From positions 62,001-126,000 of the forward strand of contig NZ_PGTO01000006.1 in the NCBI RefSeq assembly GCF_003284725.1: 64,000 nucleotides of DNA, read 5' to 3'. The translations under genes and the position numbers were made by a program. The notes under the pieces were generated by a model, which did not search any database, was not told the DNA's origin, and worked only from the letters and a program-made list of their open reading frames with translations. Each line of letters opens with the position of its first letter. The first letter of the stretch is position 1. Shown here in pieces: positions 8,817 through 15,743 of this stretch. This DNA is from Paramagnetospirillum kuznetsovii (GTDB lineage Bacteria; Pseudomonadota; Alphaproteobacteria; Rhodospirillales; Magnetospirillaceae).

Positions 8817-9578
8817 ATGAACATTAAAGCATTGGCCGCCATCGTGACCGGCGGCGGCTCCGGGCTGGGCCAAGCCACCGCCCGCGCCCTGGCGGCCCAG
8901 GGCGCCAAGGTGGCGGTGTTCGACATCGACGCCGCCCGCGCCGAAGCGACCGCCAAGGAAATCGGCGGTGTCTTCGCGGCTTGCGACGTCACCGACGAGG
9001 CCTCCACCATCGCCGCCCTGGCGAAGGCGCGGGCCGCCCATGGCCCCGCCCGCATCGCGGTCAGCTGCGCCGGGGTTGTGACGCCGGGCAAGGTGGTGGG
9101 GCGCAAGGGGCCGATGCCGCTGGAAACCTTCGCCCGCGTCATCCAGGTCAATCTGGTGGGAACCTTCAACGTCATGCGCCTGGCCGCCGCCGACATGGCG
9201 GCGCTGGAGCCGCTGGACGGGGCTGAGCGCGGCGTCATCGTCAACACCGCCTCCATCGCCGCCTGGGACGGTCAGATCGGCCAATGCGCCTATGCCTCGT
9301 CCAAGGGCGGCGTCGCCGCCCTGTCGCTGCCCGCCGCCCGCGAACTGGCGCCGCTGGGCATCCGGGTCATGGCGGTGGCCCCCGGCTATATGGAGACTCC
9401 CATGCTGGCGGGCATGCCCGAAGAGGTGATGGAAGGGCTGGTGGCCTCCACCTTGTTCCCGCACCGCCTGGGACGGCCGGAGGAATTCGCCAAGATGGTT
9501 CTGGCGATCATCGACAATCCCATGCTCAACGGCAGCGCCATCCGTCTGGATGGTGCCGTTCGGATGCCCGTGCAGTAG
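8817..9578 (+). CDS. SDR-family 3-hydroxyacyl-CoA dehydrogenase (HSD17B10-like)
   Basis: This short-chain dehydrogenase of 253 residues probably oxidises a 3-hydroxyacyl-CoA with NAD+. The ATG at 8817 follows an AAGGAAG site. The cofactor motif TGGGSGLGQA is at residues 11-20, and CDVTDEAS marks the adenine pocket. The catalytic Tyr159 and Lys163 lie in YASSKGG, and NTASIAAWDGQIGQ carries the serine. The APGYMETPML and IRLDGAVRMPVQ ends match type II 3-hydroxyacyl-CoA/2-methyl-3-hydroxybutyryl-CoA dehydrogenases. That fits the branched-chain and acyl-CoA degradation genes before it. Exact chain-length preference cannot be read from sequence. Confidence 0.88.
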   Translation: MNIKALAAIVTGGGSGLGQATARALAAQGAKVAVFDIDAARAEATAKEIGGVFAACDVTDEASTIAALAKARAAHGPARIAVSCAGVVTPGKVVGRKGPMPLETFARVIQVNLVGTFNVMRLAAADMAALEPLDGAERGVIVNTASIAAWDGQIGQCAYASSKGGVAALSLPAARELAPLGIRVMAVAPGYMETPMLAGMPEEVMEGLVASTLFPHRLGRPEEFAKMVLAIIDNPMLNGSAIRLDGAVRMPVQ

Positions 9579-9616
9579 TGCTTAAACCGCTCGGCCGATG
9601 AGACGACTCTTGGGGA

Positions 9617-9689
9617 AAGCGGCCGGGACGGCCGCGCTCCATGAATGGCGCGCCGTTCGGAGCGCGGGCGTCTCGCCCGCCCGACAAAG
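9617..9689. repeat. GC-rich hairpin repeat (family 2: GGAGCGCGGGCGTCTCGCCCGC type)
   Basis: Two hairpins occur: GCGGCCGGGACGGCCGC (from about 9620) and GGAGCGCGGGCGTCTCGCCC (from about 9658). Related copies occur near 11513, 22632, 24348, 39893, 47654 and 53160, always between genes. Confidence 0.8.
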
Positions 9690-9701
9690 GCAAAACCCGG
9701 T

Positions 9702-9935
9702 CTAGGATCTTGGGCCGCAGCGATGCGAGCGCAGCCGGTGGTGTTCCTCCTCGGCGGCGCAGCAAGCGCACAGCTTCGCCTTGGGATTGGCCCTGAGGCG
9801 TTCGGCCTCGATGGTGTCGGTGCAGGACCGGCAGACGCCGGTGGACGGGGGACCGGCCATGCGGCCCAGTACGGATTGCAAGGCGGCCTCGGTGAAAACC
9901 TGGGCCCGTTCAGCGGCATAATCGAGATCGTCCAA
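9702..9935 (-). CDS. Small DksA/TraR-type zinc-finger protein
   Basis: The product has 77 residues from a TTG start at 9935, preceded by a strong GAGGAGGG site. It has a short acidic helical N-terminus (DDLDYAAERAQVFTEAALQS) and a four-cysteine zinc finger with C35, C38, C56 and C59 (GVCRSCTDTIEAERLRANP, then LCACCAAEEEHH). That spacing is typical of TraR and other short DksA relatives, which bind the RNA polymerase secondary channel. The frame is open upstream to 10109, but those residues look like non-coding translation. It is divergent from the zinc-ribbon gene at 10152. Confidence 0.72.
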   Translation of the reverse strand: MDDLDYAAERAQVFTEAALQSVLGRMAGPPSTGVCRSCTDTIEAERLRANPKAKLCACCAAEEEHHRLRSHRCGPRS

Positions 9936-10077
9936 GCCAACCCTCCTCGTTTTGGTGGTGGGTGGGAGCTTGGCAGGCTTGGGCCAAAGGAAAAAATGAA
10001 GAGTTCGTTGCGGTCCGCCATTCTCTTGCCGCAATTGCCCGGAAAATAGGCCGTCACGTGATGGCGCGTTCCGCGTC

Positions 10078-10155
10078 ATGGAACCTTCGCTTGCCGAAAT
10101 CCTCCGCAAGCCTTATGTCAGCACCAACTTTAAATCAGGCGACGCACTTCCATGA
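10078..10155 (+). CDS. Possible 25-residue leader ORF, coupled to next gene
   Basis: An ATG at 10078 opens a 25-codon frame (MEPSLAEILRKPYVSTNFKS, then GDALP). Its TGA overlaps the ATG of the next ORF (ATGA at 10152-10155). The peptide has ordinary composition and the overlap suggests translational coupling. No clear Shine-Dalgarno was found, so it may be chance. Confidence 0.25.
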   Translation: MEPSLAEILRKPYVSTNFKSGDALP

Positions 10156-10367
10156 TCCCCGCTAAGGACGAATATTGTCATTGCCCCCATTGTAACCGGG
10201 AAACCCGCCACTCCATTATCCGCGAGCGGGTGCTCGCGCCGGTGCTGTGGTGCCTGTCTTGCTACCGCACCCGCGTGGGCTTTGATGTCCAACCCTCCGC
10301 TTCGGGCAAGCAGAGGCGAGCCGCGGAGTCCGAACGCGCAGGGCAGCCCTTCCGCATGGCGGGTTGA
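10152..10367 (+). CDS. Small zinc-ribbon protein, function unknown
   Basis: This 71-residue ORF begins MIPAKDEYCHCPHCNRETRH. Cysteines C11/C14 and C34/C37 (CPHC ... WCLSC) form a plausible zinc ribbon with a basic middle (IIRERV). The last 25 residues are basic and low in complexity (GKQRRAAESERAG), so the true end of the fold is probably near residue 45. It is upstream of the DUF683 gene on the same strand. I do not recognise a family beyond the ribbon. Confidence 0.45.
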   Translation: MIPAKDEYCHCPHCNRETRHSIIRERVLAPVLWCLSCYRTRVGFDVQPSASGKQRRAAESERAGQPFRMAG

Positions 10368-10431
10368 GGCGGGGCTTCGGTGGCACTACACTCGCGGTGC
10401 CGCCACCGCCCATGTTTCAGGATGCCAGCAT

Positions 10432-10629
10432 ATGAGCGACGTTGACGCGATCAAGGCCGAGGTGAAGAAGCTGAACGCCCAGGCGACCCAGGCCAAGATG
10501 GATCTGCACGACCTGTCCGAGGAACTGCCCATCGGCTGGGAGAAGATTCCCGAGGTGGCCAAGAACTGCCATGACCTCTACCAGCGCCTGACCGAGGCGC
10601 GCGGCCGCCTGAAGCAGGCTGGCGGCTAA
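10432..10629 (+). CDS. NifX-associated helical-hairpin protein (DUF683/CCE_0567 type)
   Basis: The 65-residue product begins MSDVDAIKAEVKKLNAQATQ and continues with KMDLHDLSEELPIGWEKIP. This matches the Rop-like DUF683 family, whose members form an antiparallel two-helix hairpin with a metal-ligand-like acidic/His patch in DLHDL. Family genes normally sit next to nifX and a DUF269 gene in nitrogen-fixation clusters. Here the gene stands alone, convergent with murI, and its stop overlaps the murI end by 4 nt. Longer upstream reading frames run into non-coding sequence. The function of the family is not established. Confidence 0.75.
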   Translation: MSDVDAIKAEVKKLNAQATQAKMDLHDLSEELPIGWEKIPEVAKNCHDLYQRLTEARGRLKQAGG

Positions 10630-11447
10630 AGGTCGATGCTTTCGATCTCCGAGGCTTCCATGGGCCAGGGAACGAAGACGCGGGCCACCCGGGCGAACCG
10701 CTCGGGCGCGTCGGTGGCCAGATAGCGGATGGCGCCCGGACCACGTCCGGGCGTCTTCAGCCGCCGCAAGGCCAACAGATCCTCGATCACCATGGCGGTG
10801 GTCGAGGCCGAATCCACCACCGCCACGTCGGGCCCCAGCAAGCGCCGGAATAGCGGCGCCAGGGCGGGGAAATGGGTGCAGCCCAGCAGCAGGCAATCGG
10901 CGGCCTCGGGCCCGCTGAACAGCGGTTCCAGATAGTGGCGGGCGATCTGCTCGGCGATGGGGCCGTCCACCAGGCCTTCTTCCACCATGGACACGAACAG
11001 CGGACAGGGCAACTGGGTGACCTGGGCGTTGGGGCGGGAATGCAGGATGGCGCGGGGATAGGTTCCGGCCTGGACGGTGCTTTCCGTCGCCACCACCACG
11101 ATGCGGCCGCGGGCCGAGGCGGCGGCGGCGGCGGCGGCGCCCGGTTCCACCACCCCGATCACCGGCAGGCCGGGGAATTCGGCCCGTAGCGCATCCAGGG
11201 CATGGGCCGACGAGGTGTTGTCGGCCACCAGCAACGCCTTGATCCCGTAGGAGACCAAGCGGCGCGACGCCTCCAGGGCATAGGCGGCCACGGTCTGGGC
11301 GCTTTTGGTGCCGTAAGGCAGGCGGGCGGTGTCGCCCAGATAGATCAGCGATTCGGTGCCCAGGCGTTCACGCACCGCCTTCAGCACGGTCAGACCTCCG
11401 ACGCCGGAGTCGAAAATTCCAATGGGCAGCGCCGCGATGTCGCTCAT
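10626..11447 (-). CDS. murI: Glutamate racemase-like protein lacking the first catalytic cysteine
   Basis: MurI interconverts L- and D-glutamate for peptidoglycan. The 273-residue protein has the expected FDSGVGGLTVLKAV (residues 12-25), the LIYLGDTARLPYGTKS segment, GVVEPGA and the second catalytic cysteine C190 in LLLGCTHFPAL. The first catalytic motif, normally V-A-C-N-T-[AS], reads VADNTSS, with Asp76 (codon GAC at 11222-11220) in place of cysteine. A Cys codon (TGC/TGT) to GAC takes at least two base changes, so a single sequencing error does not explain it. In known racemases the two cysteines each act on one enantiomer, so this protein may be impaired, one-directional or re-purposed. 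A second murI elsewhere in the genome is possible. Confidence 0.85.
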   Translation of the reverse strand: MSDIAALPIGIFDSGVGGLTVLKAVRERLGTESLIYLGDTARLPYGTKSAQTVAAYALEASRRLVSYGIKALLVADNTSSAHALDALRAEFPGLPVIGVVEPGAAAAAAASARGRIVVVATESTVQAGTYPRAILHSRPNAQVTQLPCPLFVSMVEEGLVDGPIAEQIARHYLEPLFSGPEAADCLLLGCTHFPALAPLFRRLLGPDVAVVDSASTTAMVIEDLLALRRLKTPGRGPGAIRYLATDAPERFARVARVFVPWPMEASEIESIDL

Positions 11448-11507
11448 TACCTGATCCCTAAATGACCGAACTTGTTTTAGCCGTGTCCGCGAGGCGGGAG
11501 CAACCCA

Positions 11508-11614
11508 TTAAACCGGGCGGGCGGGACGCCCGCGCTCCGCTGGGTTGGGAGCGCGGGCGTCTCGCTCGCGTTCCGCTGGGTTGGGAGCGCGGGCGTCCCG
11601 CCCGCAACCCATTA
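11508..11614. repeat. GC-rich hairpin repeat cluster (family 2), about three units
   Basis: Three successive units read GCGGGCGGGACGCCCGCGCT, GGAGCGCGGGCGTCTCGCTC and GGAGCGCGGGCGTCCCGCCC. The last two are joined by the near-identical spacer CGCTGGGTTGGGAGCGCGGG. The cluster fills the gap between murI and the first Crp/Fnr gene. Confidence 0.8.
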
Positions 11615-11683
11615 AACCACTGGAACGCTTTGCGCCTTCGTCGTAGGGTTCGTCGCTCAACGTATAAGGATGGGATCCAAGCC

Positions 11684-12382
11684 ATGGCGCTGGAGCTGGA
11701 CCGGGAAGTCCTGCTGCAATTGCAATTCGCCCCCTTGTTCACCGGGCTGGCGGAAAAGGACGTGCGCGGCCTGCTGGACGGCGCCGAGGTTCTCGTCCTC
11801 ACTCACGAACATGATCTTTACCGGGAAGGCCAGCCGGTCGACCGCTTCTTCGTGGTCCTGGACGGCCATGTGGAATTGTCGCTGGAGGTGGATGGCCGCA
11901 AAAGCGTGGTGGAAGTGGCGCGCCGCCCCACCGTGCTGGGCGATGCCGCCATGTTCGGGTCGGGGCGCTATATCATGAGCGCCAGGGTGCTGACCCAGGC
12001 GCGACTGCTGGCGATCCCGGCGCAGGCTTTCCGGGCGCGCCTGGAAGAGCGCATGGACATCTTGCTGCACATGCTGACCACCATGTCGCTGCGGCTGCGC
12101 ATGCTGGTCCGCCAGATCGCCGAGTTGAAGCTGAAAACCACCGCCCAGCGCCTGGGCAGTTTCCTGCTGACCATGACCGAGGCCGAGGACGGCCGGGTCG
12201 AGCTGCGCTTTCCCTACGACAAGCGTCTAGTGGCCGACCAGTTGGGCATGAAGCCGGAAAGTCTGTCGCGGGCGTTGGGCAAGCTGGCCCGGGTCGGCGT
12301 CGAGTCCCGGCCCGATAATCTGGTGGTTATCGCCGATGTGGAACGACTGCGCGATTTCTGCGCCGAAGACGAGGTCGGATGA
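11684..12382 (+). CDS. Crp/Fnr-family regulator (DNR-like), first of a tandem pair
   Basis: The product has 232 residues from MALELDREVLLQLQ. An N-terminal cyclic-nucleotide-binding-type beta-barrel (about 20-130, with GQPVDRFFVVLDGHVELSLEV) leads into a dimer helix. A C-terminal winged helix follows, with the recognition stretch KRLVADQLGMKPESLSRALGKL. No N-terminal cysteine cluster is present, so it is not an Fe-S FNR. The helix-turn-helix matches the DNR/NNR type that answers nitric oxide through heme. The next gene is a second family member 4 nt downstream, and the cluster continues with DUF2249 and hemerythrin genes. Longer in-frame starts read through repeat DNA and are rejected. Confidence 0.85.
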   Translation: MALELDREVLLQLQFAPLFTGLAEKDVRGLLDGAEVLVLTHEHDLYREGQPVDRFFVVLDGHVELSLEVDGRKSVVEVARRPTVLGDAAMFGSGRYIMSARVLTQARLLAIPAQAFRARLEERMDILLHMLTTMSLRLRMLVRQIAELKLKTTAQRLGSFLLTMTEAEDGRVELRFPYDKRLVADQLGMKPESLSRALGKLARVGVESRPDNLVVIADVERLRDFCAEDEVG

Positions 12383-12386
12383 TCCC

Positions 12387-13091
12387 ATGAGCGCGTTGAC
12401 CCCCGCCGATTTCGCCGTCATCGCCCGCGCTCCGCTGCTGGCCGGTTTAAAGTCCGAGGAACTGGCGCTGCTGCTGGACGGCGCCCATGTGGCTTCCTAC
12501 CCCGAGACGGAATTGCTGTTCAGCCAAGGCGACCGGGCGGATCGCTTCTTCGTGGTGATGGAAGGCCGCGTCAATCTGTTCGCCCTGACCGAGACCGGCG
12601 ACCAGTCTATCATCGAGGTGTTCGATTCCGTCTGCACCTTCGCCGAGGCCGCCATCTTCTCGTCGGGCGTCTTTCCGTTGAACTGCGAGGTGTCGGCGGG
12701 TTCACGGCTGGCCCATGTCCCGGCCCAGCAGTTCTTGAAGCGCCTCGCCGACCGGCCCGCCATGGGGCTGACCCTGTTGTCGGGGCTGTCGCGCTGGCAG
12801 ACACGGCTGATCCATGAAATCAGCGAATTGAAAAGCAAGTCGCCCAGCCAGCGGCTGGCGACCTTTCTGCTCGCCCTGGCGGCGAAGACGGCGGCGGACG
12901 GCAATTCCGACCGGGTGCGGCTGCCCATCACCAAGTCCGTTTTGGCCAGCCGAATCGGCATCGCGCCGGAAAGCCTGTCGCGGGCGCTGAATCGGTTGAA
13001 GACGGTGGGGGTCGAAACCCATGGTCGCGAGGTGGAAATCACCGATATCGAGGCGCTTCGCCGTCTCGTCCGCGAGGGCGGCGGCGAGTGA
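12387..13091 (+). CDS. Crp/Fnr-family regulator (DNR-like), second of a tandem pair
   Basis: This 234-residue product (MSALTPADFAVIARAPLLAG) has the same architecture as its neighbour. The sensor barrel contains GDRADRFFVVMEGRVNLFAL, and the C-terminal HTH contains KSVLASRIGIAPESLSRALN. It lacks an Fe-S cysteine set. The two proteins share aligned blocks (ESLSRAL, VGVE-) and probably arose by duplication, yet they differ enough to sense or bind differently. The spacing of 4 nt from the first copy implies co-translation. An FNR-like half site and a palindrome lie just downstream, before the DUF2249 gene. Confidence 0.85.
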   Translation: MSALTPADFAVIARAPLLAGLKSEELALLLDGAHVASYPETELLFSQGDRADRFFVVMEGRVNLFALTETGDQSIIEVFDSVCTFAEAAIFSSGVFPLNCEVSAGSRLAHVPAQQFLKRLADRPAMGLTLLSGLSRWQTRLIHEISELKSKSPSQRLATFLLALAAKTAADGNSDRVRLPITKSVLASRIGIAPESLSRALNRLKTVGVETHGREVEITDIEALRRLVREGGGE

Positions 13092-13102
13092 ATTTCTTCG
13101 AT

Positions 13103-13121
13103 TTGCATTACAAATAAGCAA
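13103..13121. promoter_or_regulatory. Imperfect palindrome upstream of DUF2249 gene
   Basis: TTGCATTACAAATAAGCAA is a 19-nt imperfect palindrome (TTGC...GCAA, AT-rich centre) in an unusually AT-rich gap. A second nearby element, TTAACAAACGTCAA (13136-13149), matches 7 of 10 defined positions of the FNR/DNR consensus TTGAT-N4-ATCAA. One or both could be the binding site of the adjacent regulators. No direct evidence exists. Confidence 0.35.
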
Positions 13122-13203
13122 TCCGCCAAAGCTGCTTAACAAACGTCAAGGCGGCGGTTTTGCTGGACCGGCACGGTTGGGCCAAGCTTCCAGAAGGCAT
13201 GTC

Positions 13204-13785
13204 ATGGCCCATACCGAGCCGAAAGCAATCGACAGCACCCCCAGTGGCCCGCCGGAATGGCTGGCGCCCGCGTTGGATGTGGCGGCCATGGATGTGCGCG
13301 GCTTCCTGGCCGAGGGCGTCGATCCCTTCGCCGCCATCATGGAGGCCGCCGCCGGGATCGAGTTCGGCGGATTTCTGGTGATCGACGCGCCGTTCAATCC
13401 GTCGCCGCTGCGCCGGGTTCTGGCGGGTCGGGGGTTTTCCTCCTATGGCCGCAAACTGTCCGAGGGACATTGGCGGGTCTTCTTTCATCTGGACGGCGGA
13501 GCCGACTGGGAAAGCGGCGCCGATGTGAAGGTTTCGCCGGAAGGCGCCATGACCTGGCGCGAGGATGACGGCATCCATATCGACGTGCGCAAGCTGGCGC
13601 CGCCCAATCCCATGCTGGCGATCATCCGCCTGATCGAGACTCTGACCGGCAACGAGACCGTGGTGGTCCATCACGAGCGCGAGCCCCATTTCCTCGCCCC
13701 CGAATTGGCCGAGCGCGGCTGGCGTATCGCCAGGATCGCCAACGAGGTGGTGAATGTCCGCCTCTGGCTGGAGCGCGACGCCTGA
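13204..13785 (+). CDS. Tandem DUF2249-domain protein
   Basis: The product has 193 residues, and its ATG at 13204 is preceded by AGAAGG. It appears to contain two DUF2249-type (TusA-like alpha/beta) units. The first has DVRGFLAEGVDPFAAIMEAA and GFLVIDAPFNPSPLRRVLAG, with SYGRKLSEGHWRVFFHLD. The second has IDVRKLAPPNPMLAIIRLIE and VVHHEREPHFLAPELAERGW, ending in VVNVRLWLERDA. These domains are common in nitrogen-oxide and denitrification gene sets and are annotated only by context. The stop overlaps the following membrane-protein start by 1 nt, so the two are probably co-translated. The biochemical role is unknown. Confidence 0.82.
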   Translation: MAHTEPKAIDSTPSGPPEWLAPALDVAAMDVRGFLAEGVDPFAAIMEAAAGIEFGGFLVIDAPFNPSPLRRVLAGRGFSSYGRKLSEGHWRVFFHLDGGADWESGADVKVSPEGAMTWREDDGIHIDVRKLAPPNPMLAIIRLIETLTGNETVVVHHEREPHFLAPELAERGWRIARIANEVVNVRLWLERDA

Positions 13786-15083
13786 TGTTTCCCGGCAGTT
13801 TCATGATGGGGGCGAAGGACCGCCTGTTGCCGCCCTCGGTTCCCTACCGCTTTTTCGTGGCCGCCGTCGTCTTCCATCTGGCCGCGTGGTCGGTGCTGGC
13901 CTGGGCGGGGGCTGACGCGGGCCTCGGCTTCGTGGGCGGGCAGGGGCCGGTGCTGGCTGCTCTGCACCTCATCACCTTGGGGACTTTGGCGACGACCGCC
14001 ATGGGCGCCGCCATCCAATTGTTGCCGGTGGCGACCCGTCGGCCGTTGGGGCCGGTTTGGGCCTGCAAGGCCATGTTCGTCGCGTATGTGCCGGGGGTAG
14101 CGGTGTTCGCCGCCGGTTTGGCGAGTGGAACCCTGGTTTTCCAGCATCTGGGCGCTGGGCTTTGCTCCATTGGTCTTGGCACTTTCGGCTGGCTGGTGGC
14201 GCGCAATCTGCGCAAGGTCGATGATCTGCCGGGTGTTACCCGCCATGCCTGGCTGGCGGTGGCCAGCTTGTTGCTGCTGGTGGGACTGGGTTTCGCCCTG
14301 GTGATCGATTTCACCAGGGGCATTCTGGCCGATCACGGCGGCATCGCCGCCGCCCATGCCGTCCTGGCCGCCTATGGCTTCATGGGGATGCTGGCCCTGG
14401 GATTCTCCTACGTGCTGATTCCCATGTTCATTCTGGGCTCGGCCGTTCCCGATGCGGTGGGGCGGCGCACCGCCCTGCTGTCGGCCATCGGTCTTGCCCT
14501 GGGCGCGGGAGGAGCGGCGTTCGGCCTGGGACCGCTGGCGGCGCTGGGGGCTTTGGCGGGGCTGGCGGCCACCTTCGTTTATCTGCGCGGCATGCGCGAC
14601 ACCCTGAAAAGCCGTATGAAAAAGCGGCTGGAGCCGTTCTTCCGCATGGTGTGGGTCGCCTGGGCCTTGCTGCCGCTCAGCCTGCTGGCTGCCCTGGCAC
14701 CGGCCCTGGGGGCGCCGCTGGACCCGTGGGGAACCCTGTGGGGCTTCCTGCTGGTATTCGGCTGGCTGCTGTCCTTCGTCACCGCCATCTTGCAGCGGAT
14801 CATGCCGTTCCTTGCCTCCATGCATTCCTCGGCCTTGGGCGGCAAGCCCGCCCTGCTGTCCCATCTGTCGCCCAAGCTGCCGGTGGATATTCACCTCGCC
14901 TGCCACGGGGCGGCACTGGTCCTGATCATTGCCGCCATCCTCGGCGGCTGGGTCTGGCCCATGCGCCTCGGCGTCCTGGCCGGTCTGGCCGGAGCGGTTT
15001 CCTTCGGCGTCTACACAATCGAGGTGTTGCGCCGCTATCTCTCCCATATGGCGGCCGCGGCCGCCGCCCATCACGAAGGATAA
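13785..15083 (+). CDS. Polytopic membrane protein, heme-copper-oxidase-subunit-I-like/NnrS-like
   Basis: This 432-residue protein is hydrophobic throughout, with about 12 predicted transmembrane helices. Histidines are placed within helices (ALHLITLGTLATTAMGA, AAAHAVLAAYGFMGML, VDIHLACHGAALVLI), which resembles heme-binding helices of oxidase-like or NnrS-like proteins. The start at 13785 overlaps the previous stop (TGATG), and an alternative ATG lies a few codons in. It sits between DUF2249 and hemerythrin genes in a cluster opened by two DNR-like regulators. A role in nitric-oxide metabolism or stress is the best guess. The family assignment is tentative. Confidence 0.7.
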   Translation: MFPGSFMMGAKDRLLPPSVPYRFFVAAVVFHLAAWSVLAWAGADAGLGFVGGQGPVLAALHLITLGTLATTAMGAAIQLLPVATRRPLGPVWACKAMFVAYVPGVAVFAAGLASGTLVFQHLGAGLCSIGLGTFGWLVARNLRKVDDLPGVTRHAWLAVASLLLLVGLGFALVIDFTRGILADHGGIAAAHAVLAAYGFMGMLALGFSYVLIPMFILGSAVPDAVGRRTALLSAIGLALGAGGAAFGLGPLAALGALAGLAATFVYLRGMRDTLKSRMKKRLEPFFRMVWVAWALLPLSLLAALAPALGAPLDPWGTLWGFLLVFGWLLSFVTAILQRIMPFLASMHSSALGGKPALLSHLSPKLPVDIHLACHGAALVLIIAAILGGWVWPMRLGVLAGLAGAVSFGVYTIEVLRRYLSHMAAAAAAHHEG

Positions 15084-15089
15084 AGGTCC

Positions 15090-15581
15090 ATGAACACCCA
15101 AACCGGCGCTCTGCTGCATCAGGCCCACATGACCACCATCGAGGCGTTGCAGTCGCTGGACGAGCTTCTGAGCGCCAATAAGAAGGCGCCAGCCATGGAC
15201 GATCTGCTGGGGCGCAAGCTGAAGCAGTTGTCCCGGGTGCTGCGTTCCGAGGTGGAAAGCCATTTCGGCTTCGAGGAGAACCACCTGTTCAAGGTGTTCG
15301 TCGAGCAGGGCGAGACCGGCATCGTCACCATGCTGACCCACGAGCATCGCTCGATCCTGCCGCTGGCGCTGCAGGTGGCCGATCTGGCGGTGGCCGCCGC
15401 CGGGAGCGCCTTCACCGACGTCACCTGGACCGAATTCAAGGATGCTGGGGCCGAGCTGGTGGAACGGGAAATCTTCCACATCCAGAAGGAAGAGATGGGC
15501 CTGCTGGCCGCCATTTCCGCCCTGGTCGATCCCGAAACCGACGAGGCCCTGGCCGACACCTATCGCCGCGAAGTGGGGTGA
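15090..15581 (+). CDS. Hemerythrin (HHE) domain protein
   Basis: The 163-residue helical protein has the di-iron hemerythrin pattern. A His occurs in LLHQAHMTTIEAL, then HFGFEENHLFKVF, LTHEHRSILPLAL and EREIFHIQKEEMGLL. These supply the usual set of His/Glu/Asp ligands for an oxo-bridged di-iron centre. It starts 6 nt after the membrane protein. Prokaryotic single-domain hemerythrins next to NO-responsive regulators (such as the YtfE/RIC type) repair iron centres or bind NO or O2. Which of these applies cannot be told from sequence. Confidence 0.88.
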   Translation: MNTQTGALLHQAHMTTIEALQSLDELLSANKKAPAMDDLLGRKLKQLSRVLRSEVESHFGFEENHLFKVFVEQGETGIVTMLTHEHRSILPLALQVADLAVAAAGSAFTDVTWTEFKDAGAELVEREIFHIQKEEMGLLAAISALVDPETDEALADTYRREVG

Positions 15582-15597
15582 GTCGGACGTTCGGAAA

Positions 15598-15741
15598 CAA
15601 CCCCTCTCCCCTGGCGGGAGAGGGTGGCCGCAAGGCCGGGTGAGGGGGCGCGTGTCGACGCGCCACATGATTCCTTATTCGCGCTTGCAGCGCATAAGTC
15701 CCCTCACCCCGGCCCTCTCCCACAAGGGGAGAGGGAGCTTC
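15598..15741. repeat. Long mosaic hairpin repeat (family 3: CCCTCTCCC...GGGAGAGGG)
   Basis: CCCCTCTCCCCTGGCGGGAG opens the element and CCTCACCCCGGCCCTCTCCC followed by ACAAGGGGAGAGGGAG closes it. GGTGAGGGGGCGCG in the left part pairs with the CCCCTCACC block on the right, giving a stem about 140 bp across with a GCGCGTGTCGACGCGC hairpin inside. It separates the hemerythrin and acidic-protein genes, which converge here. Confidence 0.85.
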
Positions 15742-15743
15742 TC

